This document shows positions 31,428-33,804 of a stretch of DNA of 33,804 nt, one piece after another. How positions within the stretch are numbered: position 1 is the stretch's first letter; every line of letters begins with the position of its first letter. Below the pieces are notes generated by a model. It ran no database searches, was not told where the DNA came from, and saw nothing but the letters and a program-made list of their open reading frames with translations. The translations under genes were made by a program, and so were the position numbers. Where the stretch lies: positions 1 through 33,804 of the forward strand of contig CAINEX010000110.1 of NCBI GenBank assembly GCA_903847935.1. Direction: 5' to 3'. The DNA is from an uncultured Spartobacteria bacterium. Its GTDB lineage: Bacteria > Verrucomicrobiota > Verrucomicrobiia > Chthoniobacterales > UBA6821.

Positions 31428-32792
31428 TCAGCGAGGAGTTAGTTGGGCAGGCGTCTTCCTACGCGCAATCCACCGCAGAAAAAGTCCGGCAGCAACAACG
31501 ACCACGGCAAAGAGCCGCGCATTGGGCTTCATGATCAGCAATGTGAGCTCAAGTGAAAGCATCAGAAGAAAAGTGCTGAACATGATAATCCGCTCATGCC
31601 GCTTGATCAACTGTGTGAAGTCCGTGGACGTTGATCCCAGATTCATCGTGATCGCCCCCACGACTCCGACTGCGTAGAGGTCGGCTAGTTTGGAAATATC
31701 CCCCATGGAAAGAATCAGACCTGCCGGAATAATGATCGCAAGCAGCAATCCAACCATTGGTACACCCCGACGATTCAGTTTGTAAAACACTGGTGGAAGT
31801 TCGAGATCACGCGCCATCAAATGAGTCAGCGAACTGAGGGCGACCATCGCCGTATTGACTGCTGAAAGAAGGAGAAGTCCAAAGACGCCGCTGATGATCC
31901 AAGCCGCGATTGTCCCGGCTAATGGCCCAAATTGATTCCCAACGAAGACCTTGCCCATCTCTCGCAGCATGTAATCCCGGACACCCATGGCATCCATCGC
32001 GTTAACCTCACCATTGGTGACGCTCAGGCCGGGTAACGCAACCATGGCAAATCCGAGAAGGGAGGTCATCACGCAGACCTCTGCCATGATGAGGTAAATA
32101 GCCGGCTTAGAGGTGAAGTTGACGGAAGGATATTTGACTGAGGAATGGGGATCCAACTTCATCACACCTGTAGAGTTCGCAATCGCCTCGATCCCAGAGA
32201 GGGCCAGCATGATCACGACCAGATTCTCCCAGTTTTTCAGGAGCCCACCATGAGGCGATTGGATCATCCTCACGGCCTCCCCCAGATGAGGAATGGCAAC
32301 AAGGCCGAGGATCATGACAACGGCCATTGTTGGAATGGAAATCCAGATGGCCAGACCGGCTGACTCCTTGGTTCCCCGGAAGTTGATGACGCCGAGGATC
32401 AGGATCGCCGCAAAGGCACACTCCACGGGATGTGAAACACCAAGATAATAGAATGCCGAGAGGGCACTGATTGCAGCGGTCACCAGATAGTCGGCCATCA
32501 GCAGGAAGGCTCCGATGGCCGAGAGTACTTTCGATCGGTTGCGAAGACTTGCATAGACACCACCTCCGTGCGGATAGAGTCGGCAAATGGTGAGGTAATT
32601 GTAGCCCACCAGAGCCGTGACGAGACTCATCACAAAGATTGGCCAGGGCGCGCTGTATCCACAGACCGCAAAAGCTAGCCCGATGACATAGGCCTTACTC
32701 GTCCCCCAGTCTCCGTAAAGGAGCGCGGCAGCACCTTTCCAGTCCACATTTCGGGGGCGCTCCCCGGGTTGAGCATGTCGGCGATGGTGCAT
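31428..32792 (-). CDS. APC-superfamily amino acid permease
   Basis: A 454-residue protein with about 12 membrane helices. The N-terminal part (GDWGTSKAYVIGLAFAVCGY, then a Gly-rich NYLTICRLYPHGGGVYASLR) corresponds to helices 1 and 2 of amino acid-polyamine-organocation carriers. LSGIEAIANSTGVMK in helix 6 is the equivalent of the substrate-binding unwound helix. The N-terminal tail is basic and His-rich (MHHRRHAQPGERPR). The substrate is unknown. It is upstream of the TauE/SafE gene in the same operon, and the remnant of an outer-membrane protein gene lies directly upstream of it. Confidence 0.88.
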   Translation of the reverse strand: MHHRRHAQPGERPRNVDWKGAAALLYGDWGTSKAYVIGLAFAVCGYSAPWPIFVMSLVTALVGYNYLTICRLYPHGGGVYASLRNRSKVLSAIGAFLLMADYLVTAAISALSAFYYLGVSHPVECAFAAILILGVINFRGTKESAGLAIWISIPTMAVVMILGLVAIPHLGEAVRMIQSPHGGLLKNWENLVVIMLALSGIEAIANSTGVMKLDPHSSVKYPSVNFTSKPAIYLIMAEVCVMTSLLGFAMVALPGLSVTNGEVNAMDAMGVRDYMLREMGKVFVGNQFGPLAGTIAAWIISGVFGLLLLSAVNTAMVALSSLTHLMARDLELPPVFYKLNRRGVPMVGLLLAIIIPAGLILSMGDISKLADLYAVGVVGAITMNLGSTSTDFTQLIKRHERIIMFSTFLLMLSLELTLLIMKPNARLFAVVVVAAGLFLRWIARRKTPAQLTPR

Positions 32793-32798
32793 CAGATC

Positions 32799-32981
32799 TT
32801 AGAACTTTAACCCTGCAGACCAGAAGATGTTCTGAGAGGTCAGGTTGTTGTTTCCTGCCACGGCGTTATAGAAGAAAGAGGTAACCTAGGGCAGAAGGGA
32901 GGGCGTTGCCACTGTCGTCGAGGTCCAATACGGGAAAAACTCACCCACAAGAAGGAGTGATAAGACGTTCGATTGTTTCAT
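32799..32981 (-). pseudogene. Internally deleted outer-membrane protein gene
   Basis: A single minus-strand frame runs from an ATG at 32981 through a signal-peptide-like start (MKQSNVLSLLLVGEFFPYW), then has an in-frame TAG (32886-32888) and continues with VTSFFYNAVAGNNNLTSQNI, FWSAGLKF and a stop. The last part is a typical beta-barrel C-terminus: alternating polar and aromatic residues, ending in phenylalanine. A secretion start joined to a C-terminal strand, with the body missing, points to a large internal deletion plus a stop codon. The TAG lies in a CCTAGG hexamer, the core of the dispersed repeats of the first 5 kb. The former product may have been a porin for the permease operon that follows 7 bases later. 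Confidence 0.6.
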
Positions 32982-33109
32982 TAATAAGGACTTTTATTCC
33001 CTCTTTTAGGGAAAATATGTGTTGTTTTATCCGTCCAAATGTCTACCTGTCACTCCAAAAAACCTACTAGGGATTACCTGATAGAAGACGTCGATTAGGG
33101 AACTGCCGG

Positions 33110-33125
33110 AGGAGTATATACTCCT
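33110..33125. promoter_or_regulatory. 16-bp palindrome upstream of the M14-like gene
   Basis: AGGAGTATATACTCCT is perfect and is flanked by GCC on the left and GGC on the right, with two extra bases on the left side. It lies about 84 bases before the ATG, in the gap between the pseudogene and the M14-like gene, and looks like an operator for a dimeric regulator. The rest of this 227-base gap has AT-rich stretches but no supported ORF. Confidence 0.45.
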
Positions 33126-33208
33126 GGCGCGTGCGAACATTCCGTCAAACTCTGCGATCGCCTTCACAAAAGATTCTATGTAGCAAATCAAAAGTATTTT
33201 TTTGAAAA

Positions 33209-33787
33209 ATGGAAATTCATTTACCGATCGAGTCCTTTGAGTTCCCCGTTGTCATCGTGGGAGGCATTCATGGGGACGAACCCGCAGGCAATATTGCTGC
33301 CAAGGAGTTCGCTGGAAAAAAAGGTGTCGTGGTTGTCTCCGATGTGAATCCGACCGGAAAAAGGAGATTCCATGGCATTGATCTGAACAGACATTTTGGC
33401 CTGAAAGATTCCCTCCCCATCGAGGATATGCTGCTGACAAAAATCACGGAACTAAAGCCCCGAACGGTGATCGCCCTCCACGAGGATGACACCTCCGATG
33501 AAGTCTACGCCTATTGCAGTTTAGGCTTGGTCAACATGGTGAAAACAGCTTTGAAAAGCCTCCATGCGCCGTTAGCTAAATCTGCGATTGGAGACCGTGC
33601 CGACGAGGGAGTTATCACCCAGGGGCATCTGCCATGCCGCGGAACCTTGGAACATCAACTGAGACACCGGCACATTGAAAACTGCACCATTGAAACGCCG
33701 GTAAAAAAACATCCCGTCCACGAAAGAGTCGAGCTACACAAGCACATGGTCAGCGCCCTTCTGAAACACATCTATCCCTTTTCCTAG
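33209..33787 (+). CDS. Compact M14-type zinc hydrolase (AstE/AspA-like)
   Basis: A 192-residue protein resembling succinylglutamate desuccinylase/aspartoacylase enzymes. The zinc motif GGIHGDEPAGN (H and E ligands near residues 20-23), DLNRHFG near 57, and the third ligand in VIALHEDDTSD near 95 are all visible. IETPV near 160 corresponds to the catalytic glutamate segment. Full-length relatives have about 300 residues, so this is a minimal version without the C-terminal beta-barrel domain. It probably cleaves an amide bond next to a carboxylate; the substrate is unknown. No signal peptide is present. There is no Shine-Dalgarno site at the ATG, which follows an A/T-rich tract. Confidence 0.8.
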   Translation: MEIHLPIESFEFPVVIVGGIHGDEPAGNIAAKEFAGKKGVVVVSDVNPTGKRRFHGIDLNRHFGLKDSLPIEDMLLTKITELKPRTVIALHEDDTSDEVYAYCSLGLVNMVKTALKSLHAPLAKSAIGDRADEGVITQGHLPCRGTLEHQLRHRHIENCTIETPVKKHPVHERVELHKHMVSALLKHIYPFS

Positions 33788-33804
33788 GGAGTCCCCCCCG
33801 CATG

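Overview
This looks like a chromosomal segment of a heterotrophic, polysaccharide-degrading member of the Verrucomicrobiota or a close relative. The support is indirect: a DUF5069 protein, a short coiled-coil protein beginning MKSAYELAMSRLEK, few Shine-Dalgarno sites, moderate-to-high GC, and large secreted multidomain carbohydrate enzymes. No rRNA gene or species marker is present, so finer placement is not possible.

Region 1 (1-7.2 kb) is the most unusual part. Two similar cassettes run on the minus strand. Each has, in transcription order: a structured RNA of about 225-247 nt ending in an intrinsic terminator; a hairpin three bases before a start codon; a small gene (orfA) whose protein resembles the arm-binding domain of tyrosine recombinases without the catalytic part; two small unrelated genes that differ between cassettes; a candidate terminator; and a calcineurin-type metallophosphoesterase. 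Cassette 1 spans about 684-2940 and cassette 2 about 5074-7190. Between them lie a secreted NPYGQYGSPY repeat protein and rmuC. Helices of the two RNAs are kept by compensatory changes, and in both RNAs a conserved CAUCAGGAAUG hairpin is complementary to the 5' arm of the terminator. This suggests an attenuator or riboswitch-like element, or a small RNA. A CCTAGG-centred element recurs at gene borders here.

Region 2 (7.3-12.8 kb) has purT, a large secreted chitinase-like protein (CBM2, GH18, and a C-terminal domain that may be lysozyme/transglycosylase-like), tRNA-Val(TAC) and a small AT-richer patch with two uncharacterised ORFs.

Region 3 (12.9-21.9 kb) is a plant-polysaccharide locus. A GH79 beta-glucuronidase-like enzyme is divergent from a short operon of a KduI/IolB isomerase, a hexuronate-type MFS transporter and a gluconate 5-dehydrogenase-like SDR. 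Convergent with this operon is a 1463-residue secreted enzyme with four apparent catalytic modules: GH105, SGNH rhamnogalacturonan acetylesterase, alpha/beta-hydrolase esterase and GH43. Together they would release uronic acids and side-chain sugars from pectin or glucuronoxylan outside the cytoplasm, import the uronate and start its catabolism.

Region 4 (21.9-33.8 kb) is mostly housekeeping or uncharacterised: DUF5069 protein, DEAD-box helicase with a DEVD motif, phosphopantetheinyl transferase, HAD phosphatase, a secreted transglutaminase-like protein with two tiny charged proteins, an RRM protein with long leader and strong terminator, a YbjN-like protein, a GNAT acetyltransferase, a TauE/SafE exporter, an APC permease, an internally deleted outer-membrane-protein pseudogene and a compact M14-type zinc hydrolase.
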